Source: Bacillota bacterium (GTDB taxonomy: Bacteria > Bacillota > Clostridia > Clostridiales > Clostridiaceae). Taken from it: DNA of 64,000 bases. Position numbers and translations under genes: made by a program. Positions within the stretch are counted from its first letter, which is position 1, and every line of letters begins with the position of its first letter. The notes beneath the pieces were generated by a model that was not told the DNA's origin, did no database searches, and saw nothing but the letters and a program-made list of their open reading frames with translations. This document shows positions 54,839 to 63,242 of this stretch, piece after piece. Location: positions 1 through 64,000 of the forward strand of contig JAUZPI010000016.1 of NCBI GenBank assembly GCA_030706015.1. The letters are read 5' to 3'.

Positions 54839-55855
54839 ATGGACAAGATACTCCAGATAGATAATTTGCATACATCGTTCTATACACATGTTGGAGAAGT
54901 GAAATCTGTAAGGGGAGTTTCCTTTGAATTAAACAAAGGAGAGGCTTTAGGTATAGTTGGAGAATCAGGAAGTGGTAAAAGTATTACCATGATGTCTTTG
55001 ATGAGGCTGTTAGAAAGTAACGGAGTAATAAAAGAAGGACAAATACTGTTTGAGGGTAAGGATCTTACTAAACTTTCTGAAAAAGAAATGGAAAAGATAA
55101 GAGGAAACGAAATAGGAATGATATTTCAGGATCCTATGACATCATTAAATCCTGTATTTACTATAGGACAACAACTAATGGAACCTTTGATAAAACATAA
55201 GAAGCTTAGCAAAAAGCAGGCATTTGATAAAGCTGTTGAAATGCTTAAGATGGTTGGGATACCAAGTCCGGAAAAGAGAATGAAGCAGTATCCTCATGAA
55301 TTTTCTGGTGGTATGAGACAAAGAGCGATGATTGCTATGGCAATGGTATGTGGACCTAAATTACTTATTGCTGATGAACCAACCACTGCGCTAGATGTTA
55401 CTATTCAAGCGCAAATACTAGAATTGATGAAAGAACTTAAAGAAAAAATAGGAATGTCTATAATTCTTATAACACATGATCTTGGTGTAGTAGCTGATTT
55501 GTGCAATAGGATAAATGTAATGTACGGAGGAACAATAGTAGAATCAGGAAATGCAAAAGATCTATTCTATTCACCTAAACATCCTTACACCTGGGGATTA
55601 TTAAAGAGTATACCAAATCCTAAAGAAGATGTGAAAGAGAGATTAAAGCCTATAGAAGGACAACCACCAGATTTATTAAAACCTCCAGTAGGATGTCCTT
55701 TTGCGCCAAGGTGTGATTATGCTATGAAAATATGTATGACGCAAAGACCATCAGAATTTGAGGTTGGAGAAAACCATAAAGCGGCTTGTTGGTTAAATCA
55801 TCCACAAGCTCCGAAAGTTGATTCTGGTGTGCATATTGCAAAGGGGGAAGTATAA
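54839..55855 (+). CDS. oppD: oligopeptide ABC transporter ATPase OppD
   Basis: 338 residues: Walker A GESGSGKSITM, Q-loop MIFQDPMTSLNPVFTIG, signature SGGMRQRAMIAMAM, Walker B LLIADEPTTALDVT and the C-terminal oligopeptide extension with a Cys cluster (GCPFAPRCDYAMKIC) that usually binds an iron-sulfur cluster or metal in OppD/DppD. Ribosome site TAGGAGG. ATP hydrolysis drives peptide import as an OppD-OppF heterodimer. Confidence 0.95.
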   Translation: MDKILQIDNLHTSFYTHVGEVKSVRGVSFELNKGEALGIVGESGSGKSITMMSLMRLLESNGVIKEGQILFEGKDLTKLSEKEMEKIRGNEIGMIFQDPMTSLNPVFTIGQQLMEPLIKHKKLSKKQAFDKAVEMLKMVGIPSPEKRMKQYPHEFSGGMRQRAMIAMAMVCGPKLLIADEPTTALDVTIQAQILELMKELKEKIGMSIILITHDLGVVADLCNRINVMYGGTIVESGNAKDLFYSPKHPYTWGLLKSIPNPKEDVKERLKPIEGQPPDLLKPPVGCPFAPRCDYAMKICMTQRPSEFEVGENHKAACWLNHPQAPKVDSGVHIAKGEV

Positions 55856-56833
55856 ATGAACGAAAAAAAGCCGTTAATAGAAGTTAAAAATTTAAAAAAA
55901 TACTTTCCTGTAAAAAAAGGTTTATTAGGAACTCATAAGAGTCTTGTTAAAGCTGTTGATGACGTGTCCTTTACAATAAATAAAGGAGAGACTCTAGGAC
56001 TTGTTGGAGAATCAGGTTGTGGAAAAACTACTACTGGCAGAACTCTGATAAAACTATATGAGCCTACAGCAGGTGAAATAATATATGATGGAAAAGATAT
56101 AGCAAAGTTAAATCACAAAGAAATGATTAAGTATAGAAGAAAAATGCAGATGATTTTCCAAGATCCATACGCTTCATTGAATTCTAGGATGACTGTGGGA
56201 GATATTATAGGTGAAGCTATTGATATTCATAAATTGATGAATTCTAAAGAAAAAATAGAAAGAGTTCAATATTTACTTCATAAGGTTGGTCTAAATAACG
56301 ACCATGCAAGTAGATATCCACATGAATTTTCCGGTGGACAAAGGCAGAGAGTTGGTATTGCCAGAGCACTAGCAGTGCAGCCAGATTTTATAATTTGCGA
56401 TGAACCTATATCTGCATTAGATGTATCCATTCAAGCACAAGTTGTTAATATGCTGGAAGATTTGCAGCAGGATATGGGATTAACTTATCTTTTTATAGCT
56501 CATGATTTGTCGATGGTTAAGCATATTTCAACAAAAATAGGTGTTATGTATTTAGGTAAGATGGTAGAGGTAGCAAATAGTAATGAACTTTATAAGAATC
56601 CACTGCATCCATATACACAAGCCCTTTTGTCTGCTGTACCTATACCAGATCCAGAGGAGGCTGCTGCAAACAAAAGAATAATGCTGGAAGGTGAGATACC
56701 ATCTCCAATAGATCCGCCAAAAGGCTGCAGATTTAGAGGTAGATGCAAGTATGCAACACCAGCATGTGCAGAAATGGAACCTGAGCTTAAGGATTTAGGT
56801 GGGGGTCATATGGTAGCCTGTCACCTTTATTAA
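55856..56833 (+). CDS. oppF: oligopeptide ABC transporter ATPase OppF
   Basis: 325 residues; the ATG follows the oppD stop directly. Walker [28 protein letters not shown], signature [14 protein letters not shown], Walker [15 protein letters not shown] and the Cys-bearing tail ([15 protein letters not shown]). It is the second ATPase of the importer. A 240-base gap with a stable hairpin separates it from oppA. Confidence 0.95.
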   Translation: MNEKKPLIEVKNLKKYFPVKKGLLGTHKSLVKAVDDVSFTINKGETLGLVGESGCGKTTTGRTLIKLYEPTAGEIIYDGKDIAKLNHKEMIKYRRKMQMIFQDPYASLNSRMTVGDIIGEAIDIHKLMNSKEKIERVQYLLHKVGLNNDHASRYPHEFSGGQRQRVGIARALAVQPDFIICDEPISALDVSIQAQVVNMLEDLQQDMGLTYLFIAHDLSMVKHISTKIGVMYLGKMVEVANSNELYKNPLHPYTQALLSAVPIPDPEEAAANKRIMLEGEIPSPIDPPKGCRFRGRCKYATPACAEMEPELKDLGGGHMVACHLY

Positions 56834-56883
56834 TAGATTTCTTGTAATGTGAAAGACGGTGAGAATAATACCCTAGCACATAC

Positions 56884-56928
56884 CAGCCGTAGTATTCAGT
56901 GCCTTTGCAGGCAAGGATATTACGGCTG
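56884..56928 (+). promoter_or_regulatory. stable intercistronic hairpin between oppF and oppA
   Basis: CAGCCGTA (56884-56891) pairs with TACGGCTG (56921-56928); inside, TATTC/GGATA and TGCCT/AGGCA extend the stem around TTGC. It is much more GC-rich than its surroundings and has no T-run, so it is unlikely to be a simple terminator. A role in mRNA processing or stability, favouring extra oppA, is inferred. Confidence 0.5.
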
Positions 56929-57073
56929 ATAGTCATAGGCTAAATTAAAAAGCATATTTTTCGCATAAATGGATAAAATAACTTTGAATAAAATTTTATG
57001 AAAGTCATTAGCATTAGAAGGGAAGACTTCTATTTAGCTAATTGATAATAAATAAAAAATTAGGGGGTACAGT

Positions 57074-58753
57074 ATGAAAAGTAAAAAAATCAAAGCACTT
57101 GCAATTTCTATGGCAGTTCTAGTAACTGGAGCTACTTTTGTTGGCTGTGGAAATAAAACAGGTACAAGTGCAGTAAAGCAAGTAGTAACTTATAATTTAG
57201 GAGCAGATCCAAAAACTATTGATCCAGGGCTTAATGATTCCTTAGAGGGCTCAAATGTAATTAGTAATGCATTTGAAGGTTTGTTACGTCTTGATGAAAA
57301 TAGCCAGCCAGTGGCAGGTGTGGCAGAAAAGTGGGAAATATCTCAAGATGGTTTGACTTATACTTTCCATCTAAGAAAGGATGCAAAATGGTCTGACGGT
57401 AAACCTGTTAAGGCTGGAGACTTTGAGTACGCGTGGAAGAGAGCATTAGCGCCTGAAACAGCATCTTCATATGCATATCAATTATATTATTTAAAGAATG
57501 CTCAAGGATATAATGAAAGCACATTGCCTGCAGATAAAAAGACACCAGGTGTTGCACCAGCTACTGCAAATGATGTTGGAGTAAAAGCTGTAGATGACTA
57601 TACTTTACAAGTTACCCTTGTAAGTCCAACACAGTATTTCTTATCCCTTACTACATCACCAACATATGCACCTTTAAGAAAGGATATAGTTGACAAGGAT
57701 CCAAAGGGTTGGGCAACAAAAGCTAGCACCTATATAACTGATGGTCCATTCAAAATGAAAGAATGGAAAGCTAAAGATACTATGGTATTTGTAAAGGATC
57801 CAAATTATTGGAATGCAAAAAATATAAAATTAGATCAATTAAATTATAAAATGCTTGATCAAGAAAGCAGCTATATGTCAGCATTTACAACTGGGCAAAT
57901 TGATGTAATTGATAGTCCTCCAGCGCAACAGATACCTCAATTATTAAAGAATGGTACGGCAAAGTCATATCCTAATCTTGGAACATATTATTATTGCATA
58001 AATATATCACCTGAAGCTGAGAAACTTGACCCGGCAGCAGCTAAGGTGCTAAAGGATCCTAGAGTAAGAAAGGCAATCAATTTAGCAATCGATAGAAATC
58101 AAATTATTAATAATGTAACCAAAGCTGGACAAAAGCCTGCTACAAGTTTTGTACCAAGTGGTATAATAATGAGCGATGGCAAGGATTTTAAAACAAAGGA
58201 TTATTTTAAGGCTGAAGGTGATGTAACTGAAGCTAAAAGACTTTTAGCTGAAGCAGGATATCCTGATGGTAAAGGATTCCCAGCGATTGAGTTAATATAT
58301 AACACTATGCAAACGCATCAAGATATTGCTCAAGCTATACAAGATATGCTTAGAAAAAATCTTGGCATACAATTAAATCTAAGAAATGTTGAAAGAAAAG
58401 TACATGTTACAGACGCAAATACACATCAATTTATTATGATTAGAGAAGGTTGGAGTGCCGATTATGCAGATCCTATGACTTTCTTGGATATGTGGGTAAC
58501 AGGTGGAGGTAACAATTTTGCAGGATACAGTAACCCAGAATATGATAAGTTAATTGCACAAGCTAAGGCTGAAACTAATGCACAAAAGAGAAGTGATGAT
58601 ATGCATGCAGCAGAAGATATATTGATGAATGATATGCCAATAATACCTATATACGAATATAATTTTATTACATGCATAAAGCCATCTGTAAAGGGAGTTT
58701 ATAGATCCCCGCTAGGATTTATATTCTTTGACAAGGCATATGTACAAAAATAA
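57074..58753 (+). CDS. oppA: oligopeptide-binding lipoprotein OppA
   Basis: 559 residues of the SBP_bac_5 family. Signal peptide with lipobox TFVGC, so Cys25 becomes the lipid-modified N terminus. Typical blocks: DPKTIDPGLNDSLEGSN, VAEKWEISQDGLTYTFHLRKDAKWSDGKPV, DDYTLQVTL, DGPFKMKEW and the late GWSADYADPMTFLDMW. It captures peptides outside the cell and hands them to OppBC. A G-rich ribosome site precedes ATG 57074. Terminator at 58754-58784. Confidence 0.95.
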   Translation: MKSKKIKALAISMAVLVTGATFVGCGNKTGTSAVKQVVTYNLGADPKTIDPGLNDSLEGSNVISNAFEGLLRLDENSQPVAGVAEKWEISQDGLTYTFHLRKDAKWSDGKPVKAGDFEYAWKRALAPETASSYAYQLYYLKNAQGYNESTLPADKKTPGVAPATANDVGVKAVDDYTLQVTLVSPTQYFLSLTTSPTYAPLRKDIVDKDPKGWATKASTYITDGPFKMKEWKAKDTMVFVKDPNYWNAKNIKLDQLNYKMLDQESSYMSAFTTGQIDVIDSPPAQQIPQLLKNGTAKSYPNLGTYYYCINISPEAEKLDPAAAKVLKDPRVRKAINLAIDRNQIINNVTKAGQKPATSFVPSGIIMSDGKDFKTKDYFKAEGDVTEAKRLLAEAGYPDGKGFPAIELIYNTMQTHQDIAQAIQDMLRKNLGIQLNLRNVERKVHVTDANTHQFIMIREGWSADYADPMTFLDMWVTGGGNNFAGYSNPEYDKLIAQAKAETNAQKRSDDMHAAEDILMNDMPIIPIYEYNFITCIKPSVKGVYRSPLGFIFFDKAYVQK

Positions 58754-58784
58754 TAAAAACCCAGCGAAAGCTGGGTTTTTATTA
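58754..58784. terminator. bidirectional intrinsic terminator
   Basis: An 11-base stem (AAAAACCCAGC with GCTGGGTTTTT) closed by a GAAA loop, between oppA and the convergent dapB; it overlaps the dapB stop. Confidence 0.9.
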
Positions 58785-59537
58785 TTTCACATTCAAAACA
58801 TGATCCATATTATATAGGCCAGGTTGTTTGCCTACCATATAAGCAGAAGCCTTTAATGCTCCAACAGCGAATACTTCCCTAGATATTGCAGTATGCTTTA
58901 TCTCGATAGTTTCTCCTTGACCGGCGAAGATGATTTCATGCTCACCTACAATACTTCCGCCTCTAACAGCGTGAATGCCTATTTCGTTACGCTCTCTTTT
59001 AGCAATACCATCTCTTCCATGGACATATTTAGTTTCATCTTGTATAGAATTTTTGATGGTATCTGCAAGTAGAAGGGCTGTTCCGCTAGGTGCATCTACT
59101 TTTTGATTGTGATGTTTTTCGATAACTTCAATATCAAAGTTTTCATAAAGAGCCGCACTAAACATCTTTAAAATATTGTTTACTATATTTACTCCTAAGG
59201 ACATATTACCTGAACGGAATATAGCTTGTTTTTTGCTATATCCATGCAATTTATCTAATTGTTCTGGAGTATACCCTGTAGTACAGAAAACAATTGGTAA
59301 ATTAAATTTTTCAGAATATGCTATTATAGAGTCTAATGTATCTGGTCTTGAAAAATCAAGAATAACGTCGCATTTAATATTACACTCTTCAATAGAACTG
59401 AATACTGGAAATTCAAAATTACCATTGGAGAATTTATCTATACCTGCTGCGATGGTTACTTCGTCAATGTTTTTTGAAGCCTCAACTATAGTTTTGCCCA
59501 TTCTTCCACCGCATCCAACTAATAATACATTTACCAT
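58782..59537 (-). CDS. dapB: 4-hydroxy-tetrahydrodipicolinate reductase
   Basis: Third gene of asd-dapA-dapB. 251 residues with the nucleotide-binding [11 protein letters not shown] at the N terminus, DFSRPDTL, the central [15 protein letters not shown] (catalytic His and Lys) and a final [10 protein letters not shown]. It reduces the DapA product with NAD(P)H, giving tetrahydrodipicolinate, the substrate of DapH. Its ATG is one base after the dapA stop, and AAGGAG lies inside the end of dapA, so the two are translationally coupled. Confidence 0.96.
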   Translation of the reverse strand: MVNVLLVGCGGRMGKTIVEASKNIDEVTIAAGIDKFSNGNFEFPVFSSIEECNIKCDVILDFSRPDTLDSIIAYSEKFNLPIVFCTTGYTPEQLDKLHGYSKKQAIFRSGNMSLGVNIVNNILKMFSAALYENFDIEVIEKHHNQKVDAPSGTALLLADTIKNSIQDETKYVHGRDGIAKRERNEIGIHAVRGGSIVGEHEIIFAGQGETIEIKHTAISREVFAVGALKASAYMVGKQPGLYNMDHVLNVK

Positions 59538-59538
59538 A

Positions 59539-60429
59539 TTAATTCTCCTTTACATTGAATTTATGGCTATTAAGAACTTCTTTTAAAACTAAAAGATTCT
59601 TTTCACTCATTTCACAAAGTGGAAGTCTTAGGCTTCCTACTTTCATGTCTAATATATTCATTGCAGTTTTAATAGGTATTGGATTATTTTCAATGAACAA
59701 AGCCTCTGTAAGTGCTAAGGTATCTAACTGAAGCCTTAAAGCATCTTTGTGTTTACCATCCCAATAAAGATAACACATATCGTGAACTTCTTTTGGCATT
59801 ATATTAGCAAGTACAGAAATTACGCCTATGCCTCCTAAGGAAAGTATAGGAACTATTTGATCATCATTGCCTGAGTAAATATCGAATCTATCACCGCAAA
59901 GAGCTTTCATCTTCGCAATTTGACTAATATTGCCGCTTGCTTCTTTTATAGCTACTATATTGCTAAATTCACTTAAATTAAGCAGAGTTTCTGGTGTTAG
60001 GTTCATTCCTGTTCTACTAGGTACATTATAAAGAATTATTGGAGTATTAACAGCATTGTTTATTGCTTTAAAATGCTCAATAAGTCCTTTTTGAGTGGTT
60101 CTATTGTAGTAAGGAGTGATTACTAACAAACCATCAACACCGATGCTTTCGGCCCATTTGCTCATTTCAATTGCTGCAGCAGTATTATTGCTGCCAGTGC
60201 CAGCGATAACAGGTATTTTTCTGTTAACTACATCTACTGTGAATTTGATAGTTTGCTTCTTCTCCTCTAAAGTCATAGTAGATGCTTCTCCTGTTGTACC
60301 ACATACAACAATGGCATCAGTGCTTGAAGCTATATGCCAATTCAACAATTCTTGAAGTTTTTCAAAATCAACTCCATTTTCGTTGAAGGGTGTAATAATG
60401 GCTACTGCTGAGCCTTTAAAAATAGTCAT
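59539..60429 (-). CDS. dapA: 4-hydroxy-tetrahydrodipicolinate synthase
   Basis: Condenses pyruvate with aspartate semialdehyde. 296-residue TIM barrel with [11 protein letters not shown], the catalytic Tyr134 in YNVPSRTG, Schiff-base Lys162 in IKEASGN, and [20 protein letters not shown] precedes ATG. It lies 22 bases after asd in the operon. Confidence 0.97.
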   Translation of the reverse strand: MTIFKGSAVAIITPFNENGVDFEKLQELLNWHIASSTDAIVVCGTTGEASTMTLEEKKQTIKFTVDVVNRKIPVIAGTGSNNTAAAIEMSKWAESIGVDGLLVITPYYNRTTQKGLIEHFKAINNAVNTPIILYNVPSRTGMNLTPETLLNLSEFSNIVAIKEASGNISQIAKMKALCGDRFDIYSGNDDQIVPILSLGGIGVISVLANIMPKEVHDMCYLYWDGKHKDALRLQLDTLALTEALFIENNPIPIKTAMNILDMKVGSLRLPLCEMSEKNLLVLKEVLNSHKFNVKEN

Positions 60430-60451
60430 GAGAATCCTCCCTTAAGTAAGT

Positions 60452-61447
60452 TTACTTATTCTTACTAATAATATATTCAGCAATTTGAATTGCGTTAGAA
60501 GCAGCACCTTTTCTTATGTTATCTGCTACAACCCATAAGCTTAGTCCATTATCTGCGCTTAAATCACGTCTTATTCTTCCAACGTAAACTTCATCATGTC
60601 CTTCAGCATCCAAAGGTGTTGGGTAAACAAGATTTGATGTGTCGTCTTTTAGTATAACTCCAGGAGCATCTTTGAAAAGTTCAAATATATCTTTTATATC
60701 AAAGTCTTTTTCTAATTCAACATTGATGCTTTCGCTGTGACCATAGAATACTGGAACTCTTACTGTTGTTGCAGTAATTTTTAAGTTTTCATCATGAAGA
60801 ATTTTCTTTGTTTCTTCAATCATCTTCATTTCTTCTTTTGTATATCCATTTTCAAGGAATACATCAATATGAGGAAGAACATTGCCTGTTATAGGATAAG
60901 GGAATTTCTTTGGTGCCTGTCCTTGATATCCATCTTTTAAGTCATTATAGCCACCAACACCAGCTCCTGATACAGCTTGGTATGTGGAATAAATTATTCT
61001 CTTTATACCATATTTTTCGTGTAATGGCTTTAAAGCAACCACTGCTTGAATAGTTGAACAATTTGGATTAGCAATAATTCCTGTATTCCATTCAACATCT
61101 TCTGGATTTACTTCTGGTACAACTAGAGGTATCTTTGGATCCATTCTCCATGCGCTGCTGTTATCGATAACTGTAGCTTTATATTTTGCGAATATAGGTG
61201 CAAATTCTAAACTTACATCTCCACCTGCAGAGAATAAAGCGAAATCAATTTTTTTATTCTTAATGTTGTCTTCTTTTAATTCCTCAACAACAATATCTTG
61301 ACCTTTATAGGACATAGTTGTGCCAGCTGATCTTTTTGAAGCAAAAAGATAAAGCTCATTTACTGGGAAATTTCTTTCTTCTAATACTTGGATAAACTTT
61401 CTTCCTACCATTCCGGTAGCTCCTACTACTGCTACATTATAGCTCAC
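60452..61447 (-). CDS. asd: aspartate-semialdehyde dehydrogenase
   Basis: 331 residues from GTG 61447, chosen because AGGG lies six bases before it and the product then starts at the usual MSYNVAVVGATGMVG. The in-frame TTG at 61471 would add eight atypical residues. Motifs: GATGMVGRKF, SAGGDVSLE, the active Cys130 in NPNCSTIQ, GAGVGGYNDL and VPVFYGHSE. It reduces aspartyl phosphate to the semialdehyde shared by lysine, threonine and methionine synthesis. First gene of asd-dapA-dapB, with a structured leader. Confidence 0.96.
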   Translation of the reverse strand: MSYNVAVVGATGMVGRKFIQVLEERNFPVNELYLFASKRSAGTTMSYKGQDIVVEELKEDNIKNKKIDFALFSAGGDVSLEFAPIFAKYKATVIDNSSAWRMDPKIPLVVPEVNPEDVEWNTGIIANPNCSTIQAVVALKPLHEKYGIKRIIYSTYQAVSGAGVGGYNDLKDGYQGQAPKKFPYPITGNVLPHIDVFLENGYTKEEMKMIEETKKILHDENLKITATTVRVPVFYGHSESINVELEKDFDIKDIFELFKDAPGVILKDDTSNLVYPTPLDAEGHDEVYVGRIRRDLSADNGLSLWVVADNIRKGAASNAIQIAEYIISKNK

Positions 61448-61598
61448 AACAATCCCTGATTCTAAAACCAAAAAAATTTGGTTTTACATCTTAATAAAAA
61501 TTAAGATGGTAGTTTTATAAAATTTTTTCAATATAAATCAAAGAATAAATTCATTTTATAATCTACTACAAAATCAGGATTTCACCTCCTTTGAATAA
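61448..61598 (-). promoter_or_regulatory. structured asd leader, related to the dapH leader
   Basis: On the minus strand: AAGGAGGTG (61583-61591), five bases, CTGATTT, then TTCTTTGAT (61537-61545), two hairpins (CATCTTAA/TTAAGATG and AAAACCAAA/TTTGGTTTT) and AATCAGGG just before GTG. CCTGATT (61572-61578) pairs with AATCAGG (61455-61461), which contains the asd Shine-Dalgarno, so the helix would block initiation. The lysine riboswitch consensus was not found. Confidence 0.6.
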
Positions 61599-62015
61599 AT
61601 ATTTTATTTAATAAGCTTAATTTGTATTTTGTAACAAATGTTACGTTTCAATAATACCTAACTATTATTATATATCGGTTATCTGAAAAAATATATACTG
61701 TTTTGAAGAAAAACTGCATAAAGACTATAAATTTCTCTATTATAGAAAGAATAATTATTTAAATAACCGCATATTCATACGGATAAAGAAGTTAATATTC
61801 GTGTTTTCTAATATTTAAAATATTCTAATTTATATTTAAATAAAGTGTATTCTAGGGAAAAGGTTAAGAAAAGTATAGTCTATTTATTATTAACATATAT
61901 TAATGCAAAAAAATGTTTATGAAAAAGCCTCTAGTATAAATTGTTGAAAAATGAAGAAAATATAAAGTGAGATTAATACTTGGATATAAAATATAGAATA
62001 TTTAATTTTTCAAAA
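61599..62015. other. AT-rich gap, divergent promoter region of asd and the SASP-like gene
   Basis: No gene is visible. It contains a 14-base palindrome (GTAACAAATGTTAC at 61631-61644) near the expected asd promoter. The rest is A/T runs without a clear promoter match. Confidence 0.5.
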
Positions 62016-62079
62016 GGGAGGAGGAACTGTACTACTAATGGTAAGATTAATGAGAATTATATAGTACAGGTTTTAAATG
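62016..62079 (+). promoter_or_regulatory. strong ribosome site, mini-ORF and hairpin before the SASP-like gene
   Basis: GGGAGGAGG (62016-62024) lies over 50 bases before the ATG at 62077. CTGTACTA (62027-62034) and TAGTACAG (62062-62069) form a perfect eight-base stem between them, which would bring the site to about nine bases from the ATG. The same site also fits an eight-codon frame, MVRLMRII, from ATG 62038 to TAG 62064 inside the loop. Confidence 0.5.
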
Positions 62080-62343
62080 GGAAAAACACCACTAAAGAAA
62101 GTTATTAAAGCAAAACTTAAGAGTAATAGAGAGTTAACTGAATTAGAACAGATAAGAGAAGAACTGAAGTATGAGATTGCTAGAGAGTTAGGATTAAGTG
62201 AGAAGGTAGATACATGCGGGTGGAGCGGATTAACAGCTGAAGAAACTGGCAGGATAGGTGGAATAATGACCAAAAGAAAAAAAGAACGACATATACCAAA
62301 GAATATAATAATTCAGAATGAAAGTGAATTTCCTAGTAATTGA
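62077..62343 (+). CDS. divergent alpha/beta-type SASP-like protein
   Basis: 88 residues. The centre has the SASP blocks in changed form: LKYEIARELGLSEKVDT (compare KYEIAEELNLG of the normal SASP at 47517) and WSGLTAEETGRIGGIMTKRKK (compare the GRVGG block). It has a basic N-terminal extension (MGKTPLKKVIKAKLKSNREL) and a C-terminal tail not found in the small family members. SspF-like proteins are the closest type I know. It is probably a minor spore DNA-binding protein. Its own ribosome site is poor (AGG only); see the hairpin upstream. Confidence 0.72.
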   Translation: MGKTPLKKVIKAKLKSNRELTELEQIREELKYEIARELGLSEKVDTCGWSGLTAEETGRIGGIMTKRKKERHIPKNIIIQNESEFPSN

Positions 62344-62455
62344 CTCTCGCCATATAGGTTAAAAGTGCTTCTATAATACATTTTTATTGACTTATAAAAC
62401 TAATATTTATAATATATTATTAGTTTTTATTTTAAAACTAATAAGGAGATTTTTC

Positions 62456-63202
62456 ATGGAAAGATACAAGGACTTTGCCTATATTTATGATGAATTAATC
62501 CAGGGCGATGTGGATTATATGCAGTGGTCAGAAAATATTTTAAATATTTGTGATTTGTTTAATTTAAATAAATCTGATTATTTAGATTTAGCCTGTGGAA
62601 CAGGCAATATGACAAATTATCTATCAAAAAAGTTTAAAAATACTTGGGCGGTTGATTTGTCGCCAGATATGCTTACAGAAGCAGACAAAAAATTAAGAAG
62701 CAGTGGTATAAAAGCAAATCTAGTATGCCAAGATATAAGCAGCATAAATTTAAATAGGAAATTTGATCTTATAACATGTTGTTTAGACTCTACGAATTAC
62801 ATAACCAGTACTGAGGATATAGTTTCATATTTTAAATGTGTTAACAATCACTTGAAGGATAATGGATTGTTCATATTTGATATTAATTCTTATTATAAAC
62901 TTACAGAGATTTTGGGCAATAATACATTTAATTTTGATAATGGTGATGTTGTTTATATATGGGACAATTGTATTGAGGACAACATAGTTGACATGTACTT
63001 AACCTTCTTTGTTAAGAGGGGAGATATGTATGAAAGATTTGATGAAGAGCATAGAGAGAGAGCTTACACAGAAAAAGAGATAGAGGAGTTTTTGCAGTCT
63101 GCAGGTCTTGAAGTTTTAAAAAAATTGAATAACTATGAGGATGAGAAACTAACAGCAGAGAGTGAAAGAATAGTCTATGTAGTTAAGAAGCATAGCTGTT
63201 AG
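62456..63202 (+). CDS. class I SAM-dependent methyltransferase
   Basis: 248 residues from ATG 62456, placed by TAAGGAG; the frame is open upstream without signals. [12 protein letters not shown] opening, SAM-binding motif [11 protein letters not shown], the [13 protein letters not shown] acidic loop and [14 protein letters not shown] match YdcL/YxbB-like methyltransferases with an uncharacterised substrate. hslO begins 41 bases downstream, so they may be co-transcribed. Confidence 0.85.
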   Translation: MERYKDFAYIYDELIQGDVDYMQWSENILNICDLFNLNKSDYLDLACGTGNMTNYLSKKFKNTWAVDLSPDMLTEADKKLRSSGIKANLVCQDISSINLNRKFDLITCCLDSTNYITSTEDIVSYFKCVNNHLKDNGLFIFDINSYYKLTEILGNNTFNFDNGDVVYIWDNCIEDNIVDMYLTFFVKRGDMYERFDEEHRERAYTEKEIEEFLQSAGLEVLKKLNNYEDEKLTAESERIVYVVKKHSC

Positions 63203-63242
63203 AGTAAAGATTATTTTAATATGTTTTGGAGGTTTAGAGAAA

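Noticed and set aside
61448..61598. Lysine riboswitch (L box) for asd
   Set aside because: The leader is short and lacks the conserved L-box junction sequences; the shared elements with dapH do not match it.
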